Assembly (NCBI GenBank): GCA_016782355.1
Contig: JADHYP010000052.1
Span: 1-8,878, forward strand
Source: Candidatus Syntropharchaeum sp.
Lineage (GTDB): Archaea; Halobacteriota; Syntropharchaeia; Alkanophagales; Methanospirareceae
Direction: 5' to 3'
Length of the DNA: 8,878 bases
The notes beneath the pieces are model-generated. The model ran no database searches. It had not been told where the DNA came from and saw nothing but the letters and a program-made list of their open reading frames with translations. Every line of letters starts with the position of its first letter. Within the stretch, counting starts at the first letter, position 1. Below are positions 1 to 5,298 of the stretch, in pieces. A program made the position numbers and the translations under genes.

Positions 1-1
1 G

Positions 2-277
2 GAGTTGGGTAGCGTAGTTACCATTGAGGAGGTGAACCGCGCTTTTGAGGAAGCGTCGAAGGCATCTTTAAGGGGAATTCTCGCTGTTTCTCATGAGCCT
101 CTCGTTTCCATAGATTATATCGGCTCGAACTATTCAGCCGTGGTTGATGCGGAATCTACAAATGTGATAGGTGGCAAAGGCAGTTTAGTGAAAGTGCTTG
201 CGTGGTATGACAACGAATGGGGCTACTCCTGCCGAGTGGTGGATATGATAAAGAGGATAGAGGAACAGGGCGTGTAG
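2..277 (+). CDS. gap: Glyceraldehyde-3-phosphate dehydrogenase, bacterial type, C-terminal part (5' truncated by window)
   Basis: This is the last ~91 codons of a cytosolic phosphorylating GAPDH, which interconverts glyceraldehyde 3-phosphate and 1,3-bisphosphoglycerate. The frame is open from base 2, so the TTG at 5-7 is an internal codon and not a start. The C-terminal catalytic-domain signature is clear: SNYSAVVDAEST followed by VKVLAWYDNEWGYSCRVVD, the hallmark of the bacterial/eukaryotic (class I) enzyme. Most archaea instead use a distant class II enzyme without this motif, so the type is notable here. It ends in TAG, 38 bases before pgk, which catalyses the next step; the two are probably cotranscribed. 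The active-site cysteine and NAD-binding domain lie outside the window. Identification is firm; the exact cofactor preference cannot be seen. Confidence 0.95.
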   Translation, partial: ELGSVVTIEEVNRAFEEASKASLRGILAVSHEPLVSIDYIGSNYSAVVDAESTNVIGGKGSLVKVLAWYDNEWGYSCRVVDMIKRIEEQGV

Positions 278-300
278 AGATAGGAAATACGGGGCTAAAA

Positions 301-313
301 GGAGGGTGGAGGG
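301..313 (+). promoter_or_regulatory. Tandem Shine-Dalgarno sequences before pgk
   Basis: GGAGGG occurs twice, at 301-306 and 308-313. The first copy sits 9 bases before the ATG at 316 and is well placed. The second is only 2 bases away and is probably too close to work. This site decides the start: an in-frame upstream ATG at 217 would overlap the GAPDH gene and would add a tail unlike any PGK. Confidence 0.7.
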
Positions 314-315
314 AA

Positions 316-1518
316 ATGAATGAACAGTTGAGTGACTTCTTGACAATAGATGATTTCGACGTAGAAGGAAAAATAGTGCTCTTCCGGGCGGATATAAATT
401 CGGTGGTTATAGATGGAAAGGTGCAAATGAAGGAGAGAATATTAGAGAATGCGAAAACGATACGGGAGCTTTCGGAGAAAAAAGCGAGAGTGGTTATCCT
501 CGCACATCAGAGTCGTGTTGGTAGGGATGACTTTACCTCTCTGGAACAGCACGCACAACTGCTCAGGAATCTATTGGATTTGAAATTCATTGACGATATA
601 ATAGGACCTGCTGCGAGAGAAGCGATAAAGAATCTTAGCAATGGGGAAATTTTACTGCTCGATAACGTGAGACTGCTTGCGGAGGAGACCCTTAACAAAA
701 CGCCGGAGGAACATTCAAAATCTATTTTTGTACAGAGACTTGCTCCTCTCGCGGATATTTACATAAATGATGCCTTCTCCGTAGCTCACAGGTCGCATGC
801 ATCAGTGGTTGGCTTCCCGAAGGTATTGGATGCAGGAATAGGAAGATTAATGGAGCGGGAATTGAGAGCTCTGGAAAAAGCAGTTCACAGCATAGAAAGG
901 CCGTGTGTTTATCTTCTTGGCGGTGTGAAACTCGAAGAGGTATTTGATATAATAGAGTTTGCATTGGATTCGGGAGAAGTGGATTACATACTTACAGCAG
1001 GAGGGATTGGAAATCTTTTCATGTACGCGAACGGTATGATTCCGATGAAAGTAGATAAGGACCTTTTAGAGAGCGTGAGTAGAGCGAAGCGTATCCATGA
1101 AAGAGCAGGTAATAAAATAAAGTATCCGTGGGATCTCGCAATCGAGCAGGAAGGAAAGAGAGAAGAAATACCAGTGGAGCAGGTAAAGCCAAACCAACCA
1201 ATATATGATATAGGGCAGAAAACGATTGAGAAATATTCAGAAATAATAAAAAATGCGAAAACGGTGATAATGAAAGGTCCTGCAGGGTTTTACGAAAAAG
1301 AAGGCTTTGCAGAAGGCACACGAGAGATTTTTAAAGCCATTTCAAATTCAGATGCTTTCTCTCTACTCGGTGGTGGGCATACCTCAGCGGCGATAAGCGA
1401 AGTGGGAATGGATAAAAGAGAGATGGCTAATGCCCATGTTAGCCTTGCGGGGGGTGCGTTCCTGCGGTATCTCTTAGGGAATCAACTGCCCGGGATAGAG
1501 GTGTTAAAGAGGCACTAA
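316..1518 (+). CDS. pgk: Phosphoglycerate kinase (archaeal type)
   Basis: This 400-residue enzyme transfers phosphate between 1,3-bisphosphoglycerate and ADP in glycolysis/gluconeogenesis. Landmarks of the two-domain fold are visible. In the N-terminal domain these are R24/D26/N28 (RADINS), H64/R67 (AHQSR), R119 (DNVRLLAEE) and NDAFSVAHRSH at 151-161. In the nucleotide domain they are K205 (GGVKLEE), GPAG at 321-324, GGGHT at 352-356 and LAGGAF at 377-382. VDIN-type sequence with HQ.R, rather than the bacterial SHLGRP, marks the archaeal subfamily, and the length fits. Small departures from the usual motifs are seen: SVV for SPI after DIN, S for G in HQGR, and LAGGA for TGGGA. Residues expected to contact substrate remain, so it is probably active. 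It follows the GAPDH gene by 38 bases. Confidence 0.96.
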   Translation: MNEQLSDFLTIDDFDVEGKIVLFRADINSVVIDGKVQMKERILENAKTIRELSEKKARVVILAHQSRVGRDDFTSLEQHAQLLRNLLDLKFIDDIIGPAAREAIKNLSNGEILLLDNVRLLAEETLNKTPEEHSKSIFVQRLAPLADIYINDAFSVAHRSHASVVGFPKVLDAGIGRLMERELRALEKAVHSIERPCVYLLGGVKLEEVFDIIEFALDSGEVDYILTAGGIGNLFMYANGMIPMKVDKDLLESVSRAKRIHERAGNKIKYPWDLAIEQEGKREEIPVEQVKPNQPIYDIGQKTIEKYSEIIKNAKTVIMKGPAGFYEKEGFAEGTREIFKAISNSDAFSLLGGGHTSAAISEVGMDKREMANAHVSLAGGAFLRYLLGNQLPGIEVLKRH

Positions 1519-1647
1519 GAGATACTAATTGCAAAGTGTGTAGTAGTTTCTTTGATAAAGGTTTCTTGTAAAATCCATTTTGCAACTTCTTGCTGATAAA
1601 GTTAAATTTGATAAACGGCGCTGTTTATATTGGGGATAACTGAATGA
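1519..1647 (+). promoter_or_regulatory. Non-coding spacer with repeated TGATAAA motifs and probable tRNA promoter
   Basis: No gene is seen here. The spacer carries TGATAAA at 1553-1559, 1594-1600 and 1609-1615, the first inside GTTTCTTTGATAAA (1546-1559), which recurs inverted at 1746-1759 beyond the tRNA. Possible TATA boxes for the tRNA are TTTATATT at 1624-1631 (close to the tRNA 5' end) and AAATTTGATAAAC at 1604-1616 (about 35 bases upstream). Which of them is used cannot be decided by reading. Confidence 0.4.
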
Positions 1648-1719
1648 GGGGTCGTAGGGTAGTGGATATCCTGTCAGGTTCCGGACCTGATAACCTGGGT
1701 TCGAATCCCAGCGACTCCG
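1648..1719 (+). tRNA. tRNA-Arg (anticodon CCG)
   Basis: The 72-base cloverleaf reads CGG codons. The acceptor stem GGGGTCG (1648-1654) pairs with CGACTCC (1712-1718) with one G-U. The D arm is GGGT/ATCC (1657-1660, 1668-1671) with a GG-containing loop. The anticodon stem TCAGG/CCTGA encloses TTCCGGA, placing CCG at 1681-1683 after T33 and before G37. The T arm is CTGGG/CCCAG (1695-1699, 1707-1711) with loop TTCGAAT. The variable loop is four bases. The discriminator is G at 1719, usual for arginine, and no CCA is encoded. There is no intron. Confidence 0.96.
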
Positions 1720-1720
1720 T

Positions 1721-1749
1721 TAAAACTTTCTTTAGAAAAGAAAGTTTTA
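1721..1749 (+). terminator. Perfect 12-bp hairpin just after tRNA-Arg
   Basis: Bases 1721-1732 (TAAAACTTTCTT) are exactly complementary to 1738-1749, with a 5-base loop TAGAA. The stem begins two bases after the tRNA discriminator and its 3' arm contains TTTT. It could stop or process the tRNA transcript. Archaeal terminators are usually plain T-runs, so the function is inferred. The descending arm also belongs to an alternative hairpin, described separately. Confidence 0.5.
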
Positions 1750-1764
1750 TCAAAGAAACTTTCT
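1723..1764 (+). promoter_or_regulatory. Three alternating arms able to form two exclusive hairpins before aroA
   Basis: The 8-mer AAACTTTC occurs at 1723-1730 and 1756-1763, with its complement GAAAGTTT between them at 1740-1747. The middle arm can pair left (the 12-bp hairpin) or right (9 bp, 1739-1747 with 1756-1764) but not both. The aroA start lies 19 bases past the last arm. The layout resembles an attenuator, but no leader peptide or ligand domain is visible, and it may equally be a decayed repeat. Confidence 0.35.
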
Positions 1765-1782
1765 CTTTAATGGAATTTTACT

Positions 1783-3087
1783 ATGAAAGCAACGGTGCGA
1801 AGGTCAAAGATAAAAGGCGAAATAAATGCACCCCCTTCTAAAAGCTACACGCATAGAGCCATTGCAATCGCATCGCTGGGGGAAAAAAGCGACATTTTTT
1901 ATCCTCTTATCTCCGAAGATACAAAAGCCACAATTAACGCCGCTAAATGCTTAGGAGCCGTTGTAGAATACAATGATAAAGCGGGGAAAATAACGATAGA
2001 AGGCACCGAAGGAAGCCCGGGAACACCCGAAGACGTGATAAACGCCGAAAACTCAGGCACTACCTTAAGATTCTTCACCGCTATTTCATCTTTATGCGAA
2101 GGTGTTACCGTTTTGACAGGCGACGCTTCTTTGAGAAAGCGACCGAATTTACCTCTGCTGAACTCACTGAATGACCTAGGTTCGGAAGCTTTTTCAACCA
2201 AAGGAGACGGAACCGCACCAATAGTGGTAAAAGGCAAGCTAAAAGGTGGGGAAACAACCATGAATTCCTCTATCAGCTCGCAATTCGTATCCGCACTGCT
2301 CATCGCATGCCCGCTTGCAGCGAAAAATTCTTATATCCTGGCAAACCATCTTACTTCTGTGCCTTACATGAGAATGACAACCGAGGTGTTAGAGAAAGCA
2401 GGGGTAGAAGTCCCTTTTTCTCGCTCGTCTAATGATTATTCTTTTCGAGTAGAAGGAGGGAAAAGATACGAGTTACGAAAGTTTACGGTGCCCGGAGATT
2501 TTTCTTCCGCTTCATATCTCTTAGCTGCCGCGGCGATTACGGATTCACGGCTAAAAATAAGGAATTTGTTCCCTTCTGCGCAGGGCGATTCCCGGATAGT
2601 GGAAATATTGAACGAAATGGGAGCGGAGATAAGATGGGATAAGGAGAAAGGGATTGTAGAAGTAAAAGGTGCTGAAGATGCGGGGCTAAGAGGCGTAAAG
2701 GTAAATATGCGAGAGAACCCGGATTTGGTGCCCACAATTGCGGTATTAGCTGCCGTTGCTGAAGGAACGACTGAAATAACGGGCGTAGCGCATTTAAGAT
2801 ATAAAGAGACCGATAGACTGAGGTTTATGGCAGAAGAGCTGAATAAGATGGGTGCGAGAATAGAGGAGAAGGAAGACGGATTGTTGATAGAAGGAGGGAA
2901 AAGAAAGGGTTTAAAAGCTGCGAAGGTCTATTCTCACGATGACCATAGATTGGCAATGGCTTTGTGTATCGCCGGTCTTTCCGCCAGCGTGGATACAGTT
3001 ATAGAGGGTGTGGAATGTGCTAAAGTTTCTTATCCTTCTTTCTTTTCCGATATGCTCGATTTAGGAGCAGATATAAAGCCCTATTAA
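1783..3087 (+). CDS. aroA: 3-phosphoshikimate 1-carboxyvinyltransferase (EPSP synthase)
   Basis: This 434-residue cytosolic enzyme of the shikimate pathway joins phosphoenolpyruvate to shikimate 3-phosphate, leading to aromatic amino acids. The whole set of family motifs is present in order: PPSKSYTHRA (17-26, with K20, S21, R25), NSGTTLR (90-96), GDASLRKRP (113-121), SSQFVSALL (165-173), PGDFSSASY (237-245), NPDLVPT (312-318, with D314), RYKETDRLR (339-347, with E342) and DDHRLAMA (386-393). Length is normal and both inverted alpha/beta domains are complete. Near the C-terminus, CAKVSYP has V where the E. coli enzyme has K411, with a lysine one residue earlier. The Shine-Dalgarno is weak. 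No other aro gene is adjacent. Confidence 0.97.
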   Translation: MKATVRRSKIKGEINAPPSKSYTHRAIAIASLGEKSDIFYPLISEDTKATINAAKCLGAVVEYNDKAGKITIEGTEGSPGTPEDVINAENSGTTLRFFTAISSLCEGVTVLTGDASLRKRPNLPLLNSLNDLGSEAFSTKGDGTAPIVVKGKLKGGETTMNSSISSQFVSALLIACPLAAKNSYILANHLTSVPYMRMTTEVLEKAGVEVPFSRSSNDYSFRVEGGKRYELRKFTVPGDFSSASYLLAAAAITDSRLKIRNLFPSAQGDSRIVEILNEMGAEIRWDKEKGIVEVKGAEDAGLRGVKVNMRENPDLVPTIAVLAAVAEGTTEITGVAHLRYKETDRLRFMAEELNKMGARIEEKEDGLLIEGGKRKGLKAAKVYSHDDHRLAMALCIAGLSASVDTVIEGVECAKVSYPSFFSDMLDLGADIKPY

Positions 3088-3212
3088 AAACGAAGTGTTT
3101 ATTTACCGCCGAGATCACGGAGAGCGCGGAGATGAGATAAATGATTTTTCTGACTGACTCTCTGTGTTCTCTGCGGGCTTTGCGGTAAACAAGTACAAAA
3201 CGAAAAGTTTAT
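3087..3212. repeat. Near-identical 16-bp direct repeats bracketing the hairpin
   Basis: AAAACGAAGTGTTTAT (3087-3102) and AAAACGAAAAGTTTAT (3197-3212) match at 14 of 16 bases. They lie one at each side of the hairpin and overlap its outer pairs on the left. They could be a target duplication from insertion of the element or part of a larger repeat unit. The left copy begins at the aroA stop codon. Confidence 0.55.
3095..3196 (+). repeat. Long imperfect hairpin element between aroA and the PhoU gene
   Basis: Bases 3095-3132 pair with 3159-3196 across a 26-base loop. Counting by hand on the + strand RNA, 38 positions give 26 Watson-Crick pairs, 8 G-U wobbles and 4 mismatches. The core is TTTACCGC (3102-3109) with GCGGTAAA (3182-3189). 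The arms are purine/pyrimidine biased (GGAGAGCGCGGAG and its partner). It holds no open frame. It could be a dispersed repeat, a small mobile element or a structured untranslated RNA. I cannot check copy number. Confidence 0.7.
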
Positions 3213-3236
3213 CAAGAGAAAGAATAAATTTTTAAA
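3205..3236 (+). promoter_or_regulatory. Possible promoter of the PhoU/RCK_C gene
   Basis: Two A/T-rich boxes precede the gene: AGTTTATCAAG (3206-3216) and AATAAATTTTTAAAC (3223-3237). The first is about 35 bases before the ATG at 3246, giving a near-leaderless transcript. The second is too close unless translation starts further in. No good Shine-Dalgarno precedes the ATG, which fits a leaderless or short-leader mRNA. Confidence 0.35.
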
Positions 3237-3245
3237 CGAGCAAAT

Positions 3246-4451
3246 ATGTTAGAGACGGGGACTTTTAATGTAAAGGACGTGCTCGTGGAGATGAAGGACT
3301 TATCAGACTCAATGTTAGACCTCGCTTATTCTGCAATTCTGTATAGCAACCGCGAGATAGCGAAAGAGGTATTTAAATTAGAGGAAAAGATGCATTCGCT
3401 GTTATATAAATTGCGAATAGCGATAATGTTAGGTGCGAGGAACTTAGAAGATGCGATTGCATTCTCTGCAATATTGCAAATGGCATCTGCCGCGGAGAAG
3501 ATATCCAATGCGGCGGGAGATATAGCAAAAATAGCGGAGTCGGTAGACATAACTCGTTATCTCGACCAGGAGGATTTTGAAGAAGCGGTAATAAACGTGA
3601 GGATAAAGCCGGCATCGGTGTTGAAGGATAAAACGCTGAAGAAATTGAAGTTAGAGACGGAAACGGGAATGAGTGTATTGGCAATAAAAAGGGGCGCTAA
3701 ATGGATGTATTCACCGGATGAAAACGAGAGATTGAAGGAAGACGACTTGATTATCACTTCCGGTCCAACCGAGGGAATTCCAGTTTTCTGCAAAATGGTA
3801 ACTGGCGGGGAATATAAGGAGAAGAAGGAGGTTGCGAGAGAAGAGGGTGTAAAAAGAAAAAGGATAACGGAAGAAATAGCAGACCTCATCGCAGATATGA
3901 AAAATATGTCAGAGCTGATGGTTGGTCTTTCTTATTCCGCGGTCATGTTTGACAGCAAAGAAATAGCGGAGGAAGTGAAAGATTTGGAAGAGTCAATGGA
4001 CCGGATGAAGGATGAGCTGGAGATTTCGGTGATAGAGGCAGCAAGAGGGATAACGAACAAAAGTAATTTTGACGAACTCCGGGGCTTGCTGCACGTTGCT
4101 ATTTCTTCCGAAATAATATCGGATGCGGCGTATGAGATTGCAGACGTGGTGCTTCGTGATATTCAGTTGCATCCCGTTTTTTTGGCTTCTATAAAGGAAT
4201 CGGATGAGGTAATATTGAAACTGGCTGCGAGAAACAAGGATATATTCGGGAAGACGTTGAAGGAGTTGAAAATAGAGACTCGAACTGGAATGTTTATACT
4301 GGCAATTCGCAGGGTGTATGGCAAATGGGTATATAATCCCGCGGGTAATGCGGAGATAAAGGAAGACGATTTGTTGATTATGCGGGGTCCAAAAGAAGGC
4401 GAGGAGAAGATAAAGGAGATTATATCTGCTCAAAAATCTGTGGAGTTTTGA
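3246..4451 (+). CDS. Doubled PhoU / RCK_C (TrkA-C) domain protein
   Basis: This is a soluble 401-residue protein built from one unit repeated twice. The helical PhoU-like halves are at about 10-105 and 208-308. Compare DSMLDLAYSAILYSNREIAK with ELMVGLSYSAVMFDSKEIAE. Each is followed by an RCK_C/TrkA-C ligand-binding domain at about 115-185 and 320-395, both with K-L-E/TGM..LAI..G.W...P and KEDDL.I..GP. This architecture is known in archaea (COG3273-like) and is generally tied to control of cation channels or transporters through a small ligand. RCK_C domains often bind cyclic di-AMP or other nucleotides, but no such specificity can be read here. No membrane segment or transporter partner is seen in the window. 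The first in-frame ATG was chosen because it keeps the whole first PhoU helix. The specific target is unknown. Confidence 0.85.
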   Translation: MLETGTFNVKDVLVEMKDLSDSMLDLAYSAILYSNREIAKEVFKLEEKMHSLLYKLRIAIMLGARNLEDAIAFSAILQMASAAEKISNAAGDIAKIAESVDITRYLDQEDFEEAVINVRIKPASVLKDKTLKKLKLETETGMSVLAIKRGAKWMYSPDENERLKEDDLIITSGPTEGIPVFCKMVTGGEYKEKKEVAREEGVKRKRITEEIADLIADMKNMSELMVGLSYSAVMFDSKEIAEEVKDLEESMDRMKDELEISVIEAARGITNKSNFDELRGLLHVAISSEIISDAAYEIADVVLRDIQLHPVFLASIKESDEVILKLAARNKDIFGKTLKELKIETRTGMFILAIRRVYGKWVYNPAGNAEIKEDDLLIMRGPKEGEEKIKEIISAQKSVEF

Positions 4452-4486
4452 ATAGACAGTGCAAAATGAAAAGTGCAAAGTGCTTT

Positions 4487-5050
4487 TTATACAATTTTTA
4501 TCAAGTTCATCTTCTCTAAAAAGTTAATAGCCGATTCTGCTTCTGCTTCTTCGATATTCCAGTCGATAGATTGTGCTTCTTCTAATATCTCCTCAGCCGT
4601 CATTTCTTTACCTTCGATGCCCAGAATCTGATGCATCTTTGCAGCAATAGATAGATTCTTGTAATCGTTGGCAGCACCAAATACTTTCATCTCTTCAAGA
4701 GCACTTTTTATTCTATCCGCACTTTCTTTTTCTTTATCTGCTATCCGCGATGCAATTTCTTCTCCTATCTCTGTCAATCGGTATGTGTAGCGTCTTGGCT
4801 CAAAAGTGACCTTAAAATTAAAAGGCAAAAAGCTCTCGACTTTTTCTTCTATAATACCCACTGCCTTGAGACTACTTATTACCTCCGTAACTTCAGTGCT
4901 ATGAGGTCCGTAATAATTGGGTATAAAATCAAGTCCTAAATCTAATTTTTCACTGAGAAAATACAATGTTTTTTGAAGCAAAGTTCTGCCTGCTATCATC
5001 TTTCTATCACTGTAATAGAATGTCAAAATAACTAATGTGTCTGTTCTCAT
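4487..5050 (-). CDS. YwgA-like small protein (winged-helix-type, Panacea-like N-terminus)
   Basis: This is a 187-residue soluble protein. The N-terminal ~100 residues carry GRTLLQKTLYFLSEKL (21-36), YYGPHSTEVTEVISSLK (46-62) and YTYRLTEIGEEIA (88-100). This is the LQK..Y / YGP.S.E / LTE.G pattern of the YwgA family, which also resembles DUF4065/Panacea proteins and winged-helix regulators. The C-terminal half is charged and helical (EEILEEAQSIDWNIEEAEAE). It lies downstream of the HD phosphohydrolase on the same strand. From memory, ywfO and ywgA are also neighbours in Bacillus subtilis. A functional link is therefore likely, but its biochemistry is unknown. It has its own TATA box and no Shine-Dalgarno, so transcription is probably independent and near-leaderless. 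Family assignment is by motif only. Confidence 0.6.
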   Translation of the reverse strand: MRTDTLVILTFYYSDRKMIAGRTLLQKTLYFLSEKLDLGLDFIPNYYGPHSTEVTEVISSLKAVGIIEEKVESFLPFNFKVTFEPRRYTYRLTEIGEEIASRIADKEKESADRIKSALEEMKVFGAANDYKNLSIAAKMHQILGIEGKEMTAEEILEEAQSIDWNIEEAEAESAINFLEKMNLIKIV

Positions 5051-5076
5051 TTTTTACTGCTTAATTTCAGTTTGTT

Positions 5077-5092
5077 TTTTATATATATAAAC
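5077..5092 (-). promoter_or_regulatory. TATA box for the YwgA-like gene
   Basis: On the - strand this reads GTTTATATATATAAAA, a strong archaeal TATA element centred about 35 bases before the ATG (5050). Initiation about 26 bases downstream would leave a leader of only some 8 bases. This agrees with the missing Shine-Dalgarno. No clear BRE purine stretch is visible on its upstream side. Confidence 0.6.
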
Positions 5093-5095
5093 AAG

Positions 5096-5298
5096 TTATA
5101 TGTATTCATCGAACCAGTCGGGCGTATTTTTACAGATATATTTGGATACGAAATGAATGACTCCCGACAGGTTGTTCCACGAGGGAGGAATGCTATTCTC
5201 GTCCTCTTCATCAATTTTGGAATATTTAATTCATGTCAAGTGTGAATATAAAGGACTCAGGGGGGAGTTTGTTGAAATTGGTTCCGAGTGTTAGAAAA
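5096..5298 (-). pseudogene. Unrecognised coding remnants between the HD and YwgA-like genes
   Basis: Two short frames on the - strand look like protein but have no start codon. The downstream one (5230 to stop at 5096-5098, 44 codons) includes KIDEEDENSIPPSWNNLSG and ends KNTPDWFDEYI. The upstream one, in another frame (running into the HD gene's 3' end and closing near 5227), includes NFLTLGTNFNKLPPESFIF. They nearly abut, as if one gene had been frameshifted and cut down. I do not recognise the family. Chance open frames cannot be excluded for pieces this short. No other gene is seen in the gap. Confidence 0.3.

Noticed and set aside
217..315. Upstream extension of pgk to an in-frame ATG
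   Set aside because: It overlaps the GAPDH gene in another frame, gives a tail unlike PGKs, and the strong Shine-Dalgarno points to the ATG at 316.
1644..1841. A 65-codon open frame across tRNA-Arg and the start of aroA
   Set aside because: It is a shadow of the tRNA and of aroA in another frame, with no protein-like character in the overlap.
4452..4489. Hairpin AAAAG-TGCAAAGTG-CTTTT as a shared terminator between converging genes
   Set aside because: The stem is only 5 bp, and its T-run overlaps the stop codon of the opposite gene; too weak to call.
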